Part shown: positions 35,579-44,229 of the stretch, piece after piece
Position numbering within the stretch: the first letter of the stretch is position 1
How the letters are laid out: every line of letters begins with the position of its first letter
Source of the DNA: Aldehydirespirator sp965220345
Lineage (GTDB): Bacteria; Actinomycetota; Acidimicrobiia; Acidimicrobiales; Aldehydirespiratoraceae
Length of the DNA stretch: 64,000 nucleotides
Assembly (NCBI GenBank): GCA_965220345.1
Contig: OZ244822.1
Span: 2,542,001 to 2,606,000 of the forward strand
Reading direction: 5' to 3'
Position numbers and translations under genes: made by a program
Notes under the pieces: model-generated
Seen by the model: the letters and a program-made list of their open reading frames with translations, nothing else
Databases searched by the model: none
What the model was told of the DNA's origin: nothing

Positions 35579-36562
35579 TCACCTGATCCCTGAGGGCCAA
35601 GGCTCGCCTCCGAGGGAGCGCCGCAAGGCCACCAGCTCGTCCAAGACTGCGGTATCTACGGGTTCGCTAACAGTGGCAGCAGCCTCAGCAACCTCAGCGG
35701 AGCAGCCAAATCCGGTGACCACCGAAGACACCCCGTCGATTCCAATCGAATAGCTGAGCGCGGCCGCCGCAACCGACACTCCGAGGGCATTGCAGCGCTT
35801 GATCAGCGCTTGAGCGGCGTTCCGGCGCTGCTGACCCGCGGGATGCCACGGCGGCGCTCCGGCCGGGCTCAGCAGACCCATATGCAGCGGAGAGGCGCAC
35901 AACACTCCGCAGCCGCGCCGGGCGGCGACCGGGATAAGCGAATCGCTGATCGAGTCATCTAAAAGGTCGCCGTGGCAGTAGCTGAGCACCACGTCTATTG
36001 CTCCCGTGTCCACTGCTTCTGCAAGAATTCTCAGCGGATATCCAGACACTCCCACGAAACGTGCCTTGCCTGCCTTCTTGATTTCGCACAGCGCGGGCAG
36101 TGCTTCATCGAAGATGACCGAGGCCTCGCCGAACTCGATGTCGTGAAGCAGCAGTATGTCCACATAGTCGCTGCGCAGCCGTCGCAGACTCTCGTTTATG
36201 GAGGCTGCGATCCTGGCACCCGAGAAATCGAAGCCGTCGGGATGGTGACGGTCGTAGCGTCCGGCTTTGGTGCTGATCAGAGCGGTTTCGCGCACGCCTT
36301 GGAGTGCCGCTCCGAGACGGGACTCCGACACTGTCCGCCCGTAGTAAGGAGACGTGTCGAAGAAGTCGATCCCCACATCTAGGGCAGCACGTACTGCCCT
36401 GGTCGCTTCACGATCGTCGATCGAACCATACTCGCCGCCGAGAGGCCCCGCCCCGAAACCGACAACGGGCAACACCAAGTCGGTGCCCTCAAGCCTGCGC
36501 CGCGGAGTCATCACAGCGGCGCAGGCCGGGGCTTCCGAAGGAGTCGGAGCTTGCTCAGCCAA
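35579..36562 (-). CDS. Aldo/keto reductase, L-fucose/L-galactose dehydrogenase type
   Basis: 327 residues from a TTG at 36562, or 310 from ATG 36511. The AKR tetrad is visible as DFFDTSPYYG, STKAG and LLHDIE. The GFGAGPLGGEYG start and YVDILLLHDIE resemble L-galactose/L-fucose dehydrogenases of the AKR family, which oxidise C1 of the sugar to the lactone. This would be the first step of the island's pathway. The TTG start overlaps the 3' end of the binding-protein gene by 8 bp, but the first 17 residues do not resemble the family. Confidence 0.85.
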   Translation of the reverse strand: MAEQAPTPSEAPACAAVMTPRRRLEGTDLVLPVVGFGAGPLGGEYGSIDDREATRAVRAALDVGIDFFDTSPYYGRTVSESRLGAALQGVRETALISTKAGRYDRHHPDGFDFSGARIAASINESLRRLRSDYVDILLLHDIEFGEASVIFDEALPALCEIKKAGKARFVGVSGYPLRILAEAVDTGAIDVVLSYCHGDLLDDSISDSLIPVAARRGCGVLCASPLHMGLLSPAGAPPWHPAGQQRRNAAQALIKRCNALGVSVAAAALSYSIGIDGVSSVVTGFGCSAEVAEAAATVSEPVDTAVLDELVALRRSLGGEPWPSGIR

Positions 36563-38024
36563 CGTTGGAGTAGCGTCCGCTCTCCCATTCGTCTTGCAGG
36601 AACTCCACCTGGTCCGATACGGAAGTGCCGCTGATGATGCTGTCGATCACAGCGTCTCCGGCTGCGGCGGAGAAGTCGGAGACATTGTTGCGGTCGCTGC
36701 CTGGATTGGTTAGAACGGCTGCGATCGCGTCGTAGCCGGAGGCGGCTCGATCAGTGCTAAAGATCGCATCGGATGGAACAACATAGTCAGCACGCGCGGG
36801 TACAACAGGCAGGTCAGTCACCCACAGGTCGACACCGTCGCCGCTGGTGACGTACTCGATGAAGCGAACCGCTTCGGCCTTGTGCTCAGAGTTGCTCGGC
36901 ACTGACAGCCCCACTTCGATGAAAGCACGAATCGACTGATCGCCGCTGTCGGCGAGCAAAGGCAGAGGCGAAGCCGTCACGTTCGACAAGGGGATGTCGT
37001 TGCCAGCGCGGAACGGCTCAGAGAGGATGCCGGACTCCCAGGTGCCTTGCAGGAACATCACAGCCTCGCCGGACTGGAACACCTCAATGGCCCTTCCGTA
37101 ATCCAAGTCGAGTATGTCCTGGCTGAAGATTCCCTCATCGAAAGCTGAGGTGACGGCTTCAAAAGCTGTTGCGTAAGTCGAGCTATTCCAAGCACCACCA
37201 GCGTCGTAGCGGACCGAGTCGAAGAAGCCCGGCTCGATCTGCTCAGTCACGGTGAGCACGATCTCGTCAAGGAACCAGTTGTCCCCAGTAAACGAGATAG
37301 GCAGCAGGTCCGGCCGCTGCGACTCGACGGACTCAACGAAAGCTTTGAGATCAGCGCGGGTGCTAGGGACTTCCAAGCCGAGCTCGTCAAGCAAGTCGAC
37401 GTTGTAGTAGGCGGCGGCTGAGCCCAAGAAGCCCATCGGAGCGATATAAAGTTCTCCGTCGTCGGCGAGCACCCGAGACTGCGAGAATGCCACCGGCACC
37501 AACGTCTCCTCCAATGGTGCCGAAGCGTGCTGATCAAACAACGGGGAGAGCAGGTCAAGGTCGGGTTTTACGAGATTGACCATCGTTGATGTCTGCACAG
37601 CCGCAACATCGATTGTGTCGCCGGAGGTAAGCGCCAGAGGGAGTCGGTCCTGATAGGCGACATTCTGGAAGAGGCTGATCTCGACGTTGATCCCAGGGTT
37701 CGCAGCCTCGAATCCGTCGATCACTCGTTGCCAGGTTCCCTCGGAGGGGAACCATGTCCAGAACTGCAAAGTTACGGGCTCGGCTGCTGGTGCCGCAGTA
37801 GTGGTAGTCGCGGAGTCATCTGGACTGCTGTCAGGCTCATCGTCTGTCGGAGAAGCGGCGGCAGGCTCTGGGGCTTCGCTGTCCGGGTCCTCTGCTTGAC
37901 TCGCCGCTGGCTGAGCAGTTGCTGTGTCGCCTGCGGTATCACTGCCAGAGTCGTCGTCTCCACAGGCCGCAGCAATCATTGCGAGCGCCATCATCACCGA
38001 CAACAGGATTGTGAGCTTTTTCAT
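36555..38024 (-). CDS. Sugar ABC transporter substrate-binding lipoprotein
   Basis: 489 residues of the family 1 extracellular solute-binding proteins. A lipoprotein signal peptide ends in a lipobox with Cys21 (IAAAC). A long Asp/Glu/Ala/Thr/Pro linker (about 22-83) precedes the binding domain (LQFWTWFPSEGTW onward). An excellent ribosome binding site (AAGGAGGAG) precedes the ATG. It is on the opposite strand to its ATPase and permeases but within the same island, and has its own promoter. It most likely captures the island's sugar substrate. Confidence 0.95.
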   Translation of the reverse strand: MKKLTILLSVMMALAMIAAACGDDDSGSDTAGDTATAQPAASQAEDPDSEAPEPAAASPTDDEPDSSPDDSATTTTAAPAAEPVTLQFWTWFPSEGTWQRVIDGFEAANPGINVEISLFQNVAYQDRLPLALTSGDTIDVAAVQTSTMVNLVKPDLDLLSPLFDQHASAPLEETLVPVAFSQSRVLADDGELYIAPMGFLGSAAAYYNVDLLDELGLEVPSTRADLKAFVESVESQRPDLLPISFTGDNWFLDEIVLTVTEQIEPGFFDSVRYDAGGAWNSSTYATAFEAVTSAFDEGIFSQDILDLDYGRAIEVFQSGEAVMFLQGTWESGILSEPFRAGNDIPLSNVTASPLPLLADSGDQSIRAFIEVGLSVPSNSEHKAEAVRFIEYVTSGDGVDLWVTDLPVVPARADYVVPSDAIFSTDRAASGYDAIAAVLTNPGSDRNNVSDFSAAAGDAVIDSIISGTSVSDQVEFLQDEWESGRYSNVG

Positions 38025-38082
38025 TTCTGGTCTCCTCCTTAGGGAACTTGTTGGCCGGGCGCAAGCCCTGCACTGGAAGCCA

Positions 38083-38111
38083 AGCGTAGCTAATCAGTGT
38101 TGAAGTGTCAA
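38083..38111 (-). promoter_or_regulatory. Sigma70-type promoter of the binding-protein gene
   Basis: On the minus strand TTGACA (38111-38106) and TACGCT (38088-38083) are separated by 17 bp, about 60 bp before the ATG of the substrate-binding lipoprotein. A perfect -35 box is uncommon in this window. Confidence 0.6.
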
Positions 38112-38238
38112 ATATACATCTGACCTTTGAGCAAGTAAATGTCGCTATTGTGACCTTTATGGCCTCGATAATAGGCTAGACATAGGAGTAATCAGATTTT
38201 ACGCATCGAAGCACGGTGAAAGCGAGCGGGTAAAGACC

Positions 38239-38262
38239 GCGGCTTGGGAAGGCAACCGTTGA
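38239..38262. repeat. 24-bp direct repeat, right copy, at island edge
   Basis: Identical to 23399-23422. Here it is followed directly by a PIN-toxin-like start, as expected for an antitoxin-toxin junction. Confidence 0.75.
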
Positions 38263-38267
38263 AGCGA

Positions 38268-38340
38268 GTGCTGCTTGACACTGCCTGACACTCACGCTCT
38301 GCTGTGGTGTCTATCTAAAGAACTATCTTGTGCCCAGTAG
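38268..38340 (+). pseudogene. 5' remnant of a VapC/PIN-domain toxin gene
   Basis: From a GTG at 38268 the sequence encodes VLLDT, then a stop. Removing a 10-bp partial duplication (around 38277-38292) gives VLLDTHALLWCLSKELS, the classic start of PIN-domain ribonucleases with the first acidic active-site residue. It stops after about 20 codons. The fragment is too short to be functional. Confidence 0.55.
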
Positions 38341-38383
38341 CGGGTTCGCAGGGCGTAACGGGTTCACAAGGCGAGTGGTGGGG

Positions 38384-39019
38384 TTAGAGGACTCCTGCTA
38401 GCCATTCGCGGGCATCGATCATCATTTCGATGGTCTGGCTGTGAGCCATGTCATAGGCGTGATGGCGCAGATTCCAGTCACCATCAGCAAGAGTCGAGAT
38501 CACCTCTTTGGGCTGATCCGGACCGATAACGGGGTCGCGAGTTCCCCACTGAAACAGCACTGGCCGACCGTCGCCGCCGGACAAGTCAACTTCGAGTCCT
38601 GGTGCTTTCGGCAAGCCGCAGCAGATTGCCCAAACACCGGCGTAGCGGGGCCCTCCGGGTCGTCCGGCCAGCGCCAGCGACAGGTAACCGCCTTGGCTAA
38701 ACCCGCCCACAACGCATCGCTCTAATGGCACGCCTGCTTTGTCGGCCTCGTCCGCGATAAAGGACTCAAGGCTCTCAAATGAAGGCACAAAATGTGAAAC
38801 ATCGGCTTCGAAAGTGTTGAGATCAATGGTCCACCAACCCGCTCCGTCGCCGTCGGGCATGTCGATAGGCCCCCGCGGCGCAATCGCAGTGAAACGCTCA
38901 TCTGGATCCACTAACGGCACATACGCGGCGAGGTGATGCTGCTCGGCGGTGTAGCCGTGCATCAAAAAGAGCAGACGATCAGAACCGTCTCGGTCAATCC
39001 GGTATTGGGTCAGTGGCAT
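38384..39019 (-). CDS. Alpha/beta hydrolase, phospholipase/carboxylesterase family
   Basis: 211 residues. The oxyanion region is LFLMHGYTA. The catalytic Ser is in GGFSQGGYL, the Asp in WGTRDPVIG and the His in DMAHSQT. This is the pattern of small cytosolic carboxylesterases/lysophospholipases. It lies 27 bp downstream of atpC on the same strand, so it may be read with the ATP synthase operon, but no functional link is evident. Confidence 0.88.
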   Translation of the reverse strand: MPLTQYRIDRDGSDRLLFLMHGYTAEQHHLAAYVPLVDPDERFTAIAPRGPIDMPDGDGAGWWTIDLNTFEADVSHFVPSFESLESFIADEADKAGVPLERCVVGGFSQGGYLSLALAGRPGGPRYAGVWAICCGLPKAPGLEVDLSGGDGRPVLFQWGTRDPVIGPDQPKEVISTLADGDWNLRHHAYDMAHSQTIEMMIDAREWLAGVL

Positions 39020-39046
39020 GGGTGCGGCACCTCCTATGCAGCCGAT

Positions 39047-39454
39047 TCAGGGAGTGGCGACTCGTAGACGCAGATCAGCACGCTCCAACGCCGCCAGAGC
39101 TTCAGCATCCTCAGGGTCACTCTTGAGGACTTCCGCGGCGCGCTCTCGAGCCTGTTCAGCGCGAGACACATCGATCTCTGAAGCCGCTTCCGAAACATCT
39201 GAAAGGATGGTCACTTTGTTGTGGCTGACCTCCACAAACCCACGATGCACTGCGAAACTGTCACGTTCGCCGCCTGCACGAAGCACATCCACCGACCATG
39301 TGGCTAACACACCCAAAAAAGGCACATGCCCAGCCTGAAAAGCGATATCGCCTTCTTCGGCGGTGCGCACAATCACCATCTCAGCCGTGCCCGAATAGCT
39401 GACCTCCTCAGGTGACACCAGCTCAACATCAAGCTCGACAGACATGTCAGCCAT
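39047..39454 (-). CDS. atpC: F1Fo ATP synthase epsilon subunit
   Basis: 135 residues from ATG 39454 (39445 is an alternative), directly after the atpD stop. The N-terminal beta-barrel has VELVSPEEVSYSG, GDIAFQAGHVP and FAVHRGFVEV, and a C-terminal helical hairpin follows. It is the regulatory/stalk subunit and closes the atp operon. Confidence 0.94.
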   Translation of the reverse strand: MADMSVELDVELVSPEEVSYSGTAEMVIVRTAEEGDIAFQAGHVPFLGVLATWSVDVLRAGGERDSFAVHRGFVEVSHNKVTILSDVSEAASEIDVSRAEQARERAAEVLKSDPEDAEALAALERADLRLRVATP

Positions 39455-39455
39455 G

Positions 39456-40940
39456 TCAGGCCTGCAACTCCGCGGCTTTGCGTTCCACGTCTGAAGCGCC
39501 ACCCACCATGTAAAACGCCTGCTCAGGCAGTTCGTCCATGTCACCGTTCACCAGCGCCTCGAACGACTCAATGGTTTCAGATACTGGAGTGAAAATTCCG
39601 TCCTGGCCGGTGAAGTTCTTAGCCACAATCATGGGCTGAGACAAGAACCGCTGCACTTTGCGTGCCCGATCGACGGTCACCCGATCCTCTTCGGAAAGCT
39701 CATCAAGGCCGAGAATAGCGATTATGTCTTGCAGTTCTTTGTAGCGCTGTAACACCTCTTGCACTCTTCGAGCTACCGCATAATGACGCTCTCCCACCAC
39801 TAAGGGATCAAGGATCGTTGAGGTTGAGGCCAGCGGATCCACAGCCGGATAAATACCGAGCGCGGCGATGTCACGACTTAGTTCGGTAGTGCCATCAAAA
39901 TGCGTGAACGACGTGAACGGTGCTGGGTCGGTGTAGTCATCAGCAGGCACATACACAGCCTGAAGCGAAGTGATCGACTTGCCACGGGTAGAGGTAATGC
40001 GCTCTTGAAGTTCGCCCATCTCATCAGCCAGGGTTGGCTGATAACCCACCGCGGAAGGCATCCGCCCCAAAAGAGTTGACACTTCTGAGCCAGCCTGCAC
40101 AAAACGGAAAATGTTGTCGATGAACAACAACACATCCTGGTTCTGCACGTCACGGAAATATTCGGCGACGGTCACACCAGCCAGCGCTACCCGCAAGCGC
40201 ACACCTGGCGGTTCGTCCATCTGACCGAACACCAGCGCCGCCTTATCAAGCACTCGTGTGGTGCCGTCACCCATGACGGTGTCGCCCATCTCCAAGAACA
40301 GGTCAGTGCCTTCACGGGTGCGCTCCCCCACCCCGGCGAACACCGAAACACCACCGTGATTAGCGGCCACACGAGTGATCATCTCGGTGATAAGCACGGT
40401 CTTGCCGACACCAGCACCACCGAACAAGCCGATCTTGCCCCCCTGCTTGTAAGGAGTCAACAGATCGATCACCTTCACACCGGTCTCGAACATCTGAGCG
40501 GACGGTTCAAGTGAATCAAACGACGGTGCCGGGCGGTGAATATCCCAATGGTCGGGAGTGTCATGGCCGGGAGTGTCAAGGCATTCGCCCATCACGTTCC
40601 ATACATGACCGAGCGTGCCGTCACCAACCGGCACTTGAATGCCGTGACCTGTGTTACGCACCTCGGTGCCACGGGTGAGCCCGTCGGTGGGTTTCAAGGC
40701 AATGGCACGCACCCTGTTGTCGCCGATCTGTTGTGCCACCTCGGCGGGCACTCGCACATTTTCGCCGTCAACATTGACGTTGAACTCAAGCTCGGTGTTG
40801 ATCTCGGGGAGATGTCCTGCCGGGAACTCAACGTCCACTACAGGGCCCGCTATACCGACAATGCGACCAGTGCGAAGCCCGTTCTCAGTAAGCCCTGTTG
40901 CAGGAGTCGATGTCTCAGGAGTCGATTCAGTGATAGTCAT
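39456..40940 (-). CDS. atpD: F1Fo ATP synthase beta subunit
   Basis: Catalytic F1 subunit, 494 residues. Walker A is GGAGVGKTVL, with GERTREGTDL and the Walker B segment VLLFIDNIFRF following. The C-terminal domain is complete. The N-terminus has a Thr/Pro-rich extension of about 25 residues before RIVGIAGPVVDVEF. Confidence 0.98.
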   Translation of the reverse strand: MTITESTPETSTPATGLTENGLRTGRIVGIAGPVVDVEFPAGHLPEINTELEFNVNVDGENVRVPAEVAQQIGDNRVRAIALKPTDGLTRGTEVRNTGHGIQVPVGDGTLGHVWNVMGECLDTPGHDTPDHWDIHRPAPSFDSLEPSAQMFETGVKVIDLLTPYKQGGKIGLFGGAGVGKTVLITEMITRVAANHGGVSVFAGVGERTREGTDLFLEMGDTVMGDGTTRVLDKAALVFGQMDEPPGVRLRVALAGVTVAEYFRDVQNQDVLLFIDNIFRFVQAGSEVSTLLGRMPSAVGYQPTLADEMGELQERITSTRGKSITSLQAVYVPADDYTDPAPFTSFTHFDGTTELSRDIAALGIYPAVDPLASTSTILDPLVVGERHYAVARRVQEVLQRYKELQDIIAILGLDELSEEDRVTVDRARKVQRFLSQPMIVAKNFTGQDGIFTPVSETIESFEALVNGDMDELPEQAFYMVGGASDVERKAAELQA

Positions 40941-40972
40941 TGCTTTGTCCTTGTGTTTTTCCTTGTCTTGTA

Positions 40973-41932
40973 TCAGCGTGCGGATGGAAGAGCAGCATCT
41001 TCAAACAGCGTCGCTAAATCAGGTCTTGTGTCATGGTGGCCATCATCACCGAGTGCCTCGGCACCACCCACGATCTCCATTATTTCGGTAGTGATGGCAT
41101 CTTGACGAGCTTGGTTCATAGCCCGCGAAAGCTTGGTGATTAACTCTTCGGCATTGTCGGTGGCGGCTTTCATAGCTCGCTGACGGCTGGCGTGTTCTGA
41201 AGCTGCCGCGTCAAGCAGCGCCCCATACAGCCGAGCTTCGGTGTAGCGAGGCAGCAGCGCTTCAAGCACCGCCTGAGGTGAAGGCTCAAACTCGAAACTT
41301 GAGCCGCGATCTGTTCCCGAACCTTGCTGAGCCATCATCTCGGTATCAACCAGCGGCAAGAAACGGCGCACCACCACTCGCTGCGTGCCCATAGAAACGA
41401 ACTCTGTATAGATCAACTCAACCTGATCCACGGCTTCGGACAAAAACCATTCGCTGACAGTTTCAGCGATACGGCGTGCGTCGTCATATGACGGATTGTC
41501 GCTGAACCCGTCCACGGCATTAGCAATGCGGTAGTTACGGAAACGGAAGTAGCTAGCAGACTTACGCCCTACGCAACACAACGAATAACCCTTGCCTTCT
41601 GAAACGTGTCCCATGAGCTGACGTTCAGCGCTACGGATAACCGAGCTGTTGTAAGCACCCGCTAAACCACGGTCGCCGGTGATCACAATAAATCCGACAG
41701 TTCTGACCTGTGAACGTTGCCGCAAAAGCGGATGATCCACTTCGGCACCACCCGCAGCCAGATCCTCAATCACTCCAGTAATGAGTCTTGCATAAGGGCG
41801 AGCCGCGTTGGCTCGCTGCATGGCTTTCACTACACGAGTGGCCGCTATTAGCTCCATAGCTCGAGTGATTTTCTTGGTGGAGCCGATGCTGTTGATGCGT
41901 CGGCGCAGTTCTCGCTCTTTGCCTCCAGGCAC
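40973..41932 (-). CDS. atpG: F1Fo ATP synthase gamma subunit
   Basis: Central rotor shaft, 319 residues. N-terminal RRRINSIGSTKKITRAMEL and C-terminal NQARQDAITTEIMEIVGGAEAL are the conserved terminal helices of the subunit. A short acidic and basic tail follows the last helix. It lies between atpA and atpD as usual. Confidence 0.97.
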   Translation of the reverse strand: MPGGKERELRRRINSIGSTKKITRAMELIAATRVVKAMQRANAARPYARLITGVIEDLAAGGAEVDHPLLRQRSQVRTVGFIVITGDRGLAGAYNSSVIRSAERQLMGHVSEGKGYSLCCVGRKSASYFRFRNYRIANAVDGFSDNPSYDDARRIAETVSEWFLSEAVDQVELIYTEFVSMGTQRVVVRRFLPLVDTEMMAQQGSGTDRGSSFEFEPSPQAVLEALLPRYTEARLYGALLDAAASEHASRQRAMKAATDNAEELITKLSRAMNQARQDAITTEIMEIVGGAEALGDDGHHDTRPDLATLFEDAALPSAR

Positions 41933-41987
41933 GCCTCAACCTCTACTTCCCGCTCACCGATGTCGCTTGCGCTTCCAACTTGCGGTT

Positions 41988-43622
41988 TCAGTCTTCGCTG
42001 CGGCTCAGGTCTTCTTCGGGCAAGGTGGTATCAGCATCAACCATGGTGGCTTGCTCAGAACCTTGAGCCTGTGCCTCAGGTTCGTCGCCAGCAACAGCTT
42101 CGGAGGCTTCGAACTGCTCAGCGAAAGCTTTGATTCTGGTGTCAAAATCGTCAACATCAGAAATCGCACCGCTGTCACGTATCTCTGTCAGAGTTACACC
42201 TTCACGAGTGCGGAACCAGTCAAGCAGTTCGCTTTCGAAACGGCGCACATCAGCGATCGGCAGGCCATCAAGATAACCGTGAGTGCCTGCATAGATTGAT
42301 ACCACCTGCTCTTCAACCGGCAGCGGGCTGTTGACACCCTGCTTAAGCAGTTCGGTAAGGCGATAGCCACGCTCAAGCTGAGCTTTTGACACTGCATCAA
42401 GATCCGAGCCGAAAGCCGCGAAAGCTTCCAGCTCACGGAACTGCTGCAGATCACCTTTGAGTGTGCCTACTGCGGTCTTAACGGCTTTGACTTGAGCCGC
42501 ACCACCGACCCGGCTCACCGAGATACCCACATCAACAGCAGGACGGATTCCCGACTTGAACAAGTCGTCCTGCAAGAAAATCTGACCGTCAGTGATAGAG
42601 ATCACGTTGGTTGGGATATAAGCCGAAACGTCACCAGCTTTGGTTTCGATTATGGGCAACGCTGTCAGCGAACCGGCACCGAGTTCGTCGCTGAGCTTGG
42701 CGGCTCGTTCCAGCAGACGGCTATGCAAATAGAAAACATCGCCAGGGTAAGCCTCACGCCCAGGTGGCCGCCGCAGCAGCAACGAAACCTGGCGATACGC
42801 CTCGGCCTGCTTCGACAAGTCGTCGTAAATGACAAGAGCGTGTTCACCGTTCTCCATCCAATGCTGACCCATAGCGCAACCGGCATACGGTGCCAAATAT
42901 TTGTACGGTGCGGGATCAGATGCAGGCGCAACAACCACCACGGTGTATTCCATAGCGCCAAGTTCCTCGAGGGTGGCTACCGCCTGAGCTACGGTTGAAG
43001 CTTTCTGGCCGATAGCCACATAAATGCATTTCACACCGAGACCACGCTGATTCAAGATCGTGTCAAGCGCGATAGTGGTTTTACCGGTTTTGCGGTCGCC
43101 GATGATCAACTCGCGCTGGCCACGGCCTATCGGGATCAGCGAGTCGATTGATTTGATGCCGGTCTGCAACGGTTCATGTACCGGCTTACGTCCGGTGATA
43201 CCAGGGGCCTGTATCTCCATACGTCTCGGGATCGGGTTTGATAGCGGCCCTTTGCCGTCCACCGGCTCGCCCAACGGATCAACTACACGACCCAGCAGGC
43301 CATCGCCTACCGGGATTGACAAGATGTCACCGCTGGCCTGAACAGGCTGGCCTTCCTCAATGCCTTCAACATCGCCGAGCACCACCGCGCCGATGGCACC
43401 CTCTTCGAGGTTGAGAGCCAAGCCGACAGCGCCATTAGCGAAACGCAGCATCTCGTTGACACCAGCATCGGGAAGACCTGAAACTCTGGCGATGCCGTCG
43501 CCGACTTCAAGCACTCGCCCGACGGTCGACTGCTCTAGTTCGGGGCTGAACCCTTCAAGGTTCTGACGTATAGCGGCAGCTATATCGGCTGTGTTGATTG
43601 TTAGTTGTGCTGTGTCGCTCAT
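41988..43622 (-). CDS. atpA: F1Fo ATP synthase alpha subunit
   Basis: Non-catalytic nucleotide-binding subunit, 544 residues. The P-loop is GDRKTGKTTIALD, and the conserved YPGDVFYLHSRLLERAAK and SVSRVGGAAQVKA segments are present. The last 40 residues are acidic (Glu/Ala/Asp-rich) and longer than in most alphas. Confidence 0.98.
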   Translation of the reverse strand: MSDTAQLTINTADIAAAIRQNLEGFSPELEQSTVGRVLEVGDGIARVSGLPDAGVNEMLRFANGAVGLALNLEEGAIGAVVLGDVEGIEEGQPVQASGDILSIPVGDGLLGRVVDPLGEPVDGKGPLSNPIPRRMEIQAPGITGRKPVHEPLQTGIKSIDSLIPIGRGQRELIIGDRKTGKTTIALDTILNQRGLGVKCIYVAIGQKASTVAQAVATLEELGAMEYTVVVVAPASDPAPYKYLAPYAGCAMGQHWMENGEHALVIYDDLSKQAEAYRQVSLLLRRPPGREAYPGDVFYLHSRLLERAAKLSDELGAGSLTALPIIETKAGDVSAYIPTNVISITDGQIFLQDDLFKSGIRPAVDVGISVSRVGGAAQVKAVKTAVGTLKGDLQQFRELEAFAAFGSDLDAVSKAQLERGYRLTELLKQGVNSPLPVEEQVVSIYAGTHGYLDGLPIADVRRFESELLDWFRTREGVTLTEIRDSGAISDVDDFDTRIKAFAEQFEASEAVAGDEPEAQAQGSEQATMVDADTTLPEEDLSRSED

Positions 43623-43686
43623 GTCAGCTCGCTCATATCAGATAATCCGTTCAGTTAGTTCTTATTCAGTTAGTTCGTGTGGTGCT

Positions 43687-44229
43687 TCAGCCGAACCCGC
43701 TGCGCATCTGCTGCAGACGGCTGCGAACGCTTCCGTCGATCACGTCATCGCCGATCTCGGTGATTATTCCGCCCATCACGCTGGGATCAACCACAGCATG
43801 TATCTCCACATCAAGTCCTGACGAAGCTTTGATTGCTGAAGCCAGCCGGGCTTGTTGGTCTTCGCTCAACTCCACAGCACTACGCACACGCGCGGCACGT
43901 CGGTTTCGGCCAGCTGCTGCACGGTCGATCACAGCATCAATGACCTCAGCGAGTTCGCCACCGCGTCCTGCTGCGATCAACATTGATGTCAGCGCTGTAG
44001 TTGCTTGATGTGCTCTGTCAGACAGCAGATCCTCACATATCTGCATCCGACGCTCAACGTCAATAGCCGAGTCCGCCAATGTGGACTGCAACTCTGGGTT
44101 GGTTCGCAGCGCCTCAGCGAAGCGGACTAGTTCGGCTTCGACTTGACCAGAAGCTTTCTCTGCGCGAGCTACCGCCAGCACTGCGTCGGCGTAGTCACCA
44201 ATGCTTTCTGCTGCCAGATGATCAGCCAT
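43687..44229 (-). CDS. atpH: F1Fo ATP synthase delta subunit
   Basis: Peripheral stalk protein, 180 residues from ATG 44229, which overlaps the atpF stop by 8 bp. Family-typical regions are IGDYADAVLAVARAEK at the N-terminus and the C-terminal SSGLDVEIHAVVDPSVMGG followed by a basic/hydrophobic end. The frame is open to 44268, but that would place the start deep inside atpF. Confidence 0.93.
   Translation of the reverse strand: MADHLAAESIGDYADAVLAVARAEKASGQVEAELVRFAEALRTNPELQSTLADSAIDVERRMQICEDLLSDRAHQATTALTSMLIAAGRGGELAEVIDAVIDRAAAGRNRRAARVRSAVELSEDQQARLASAIKASSGLDVEIHAVVDPSVMGGIITEIGDDVIDGSVRSRLQQMRSGFG

Larger units (their letters stand above)
38025..38383. other. 359-bp gene-free stretch at the right island edge
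   Basis: It contains the binding-protein promoter (38083-38111), the right copy of the 24-bp direct repeat (38239-38262) and the broken PIN-toxin start (38268-38340). The part between about 38115 and 38235 is AT-rich and I see nothing else in it. Confidence 0.8.
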
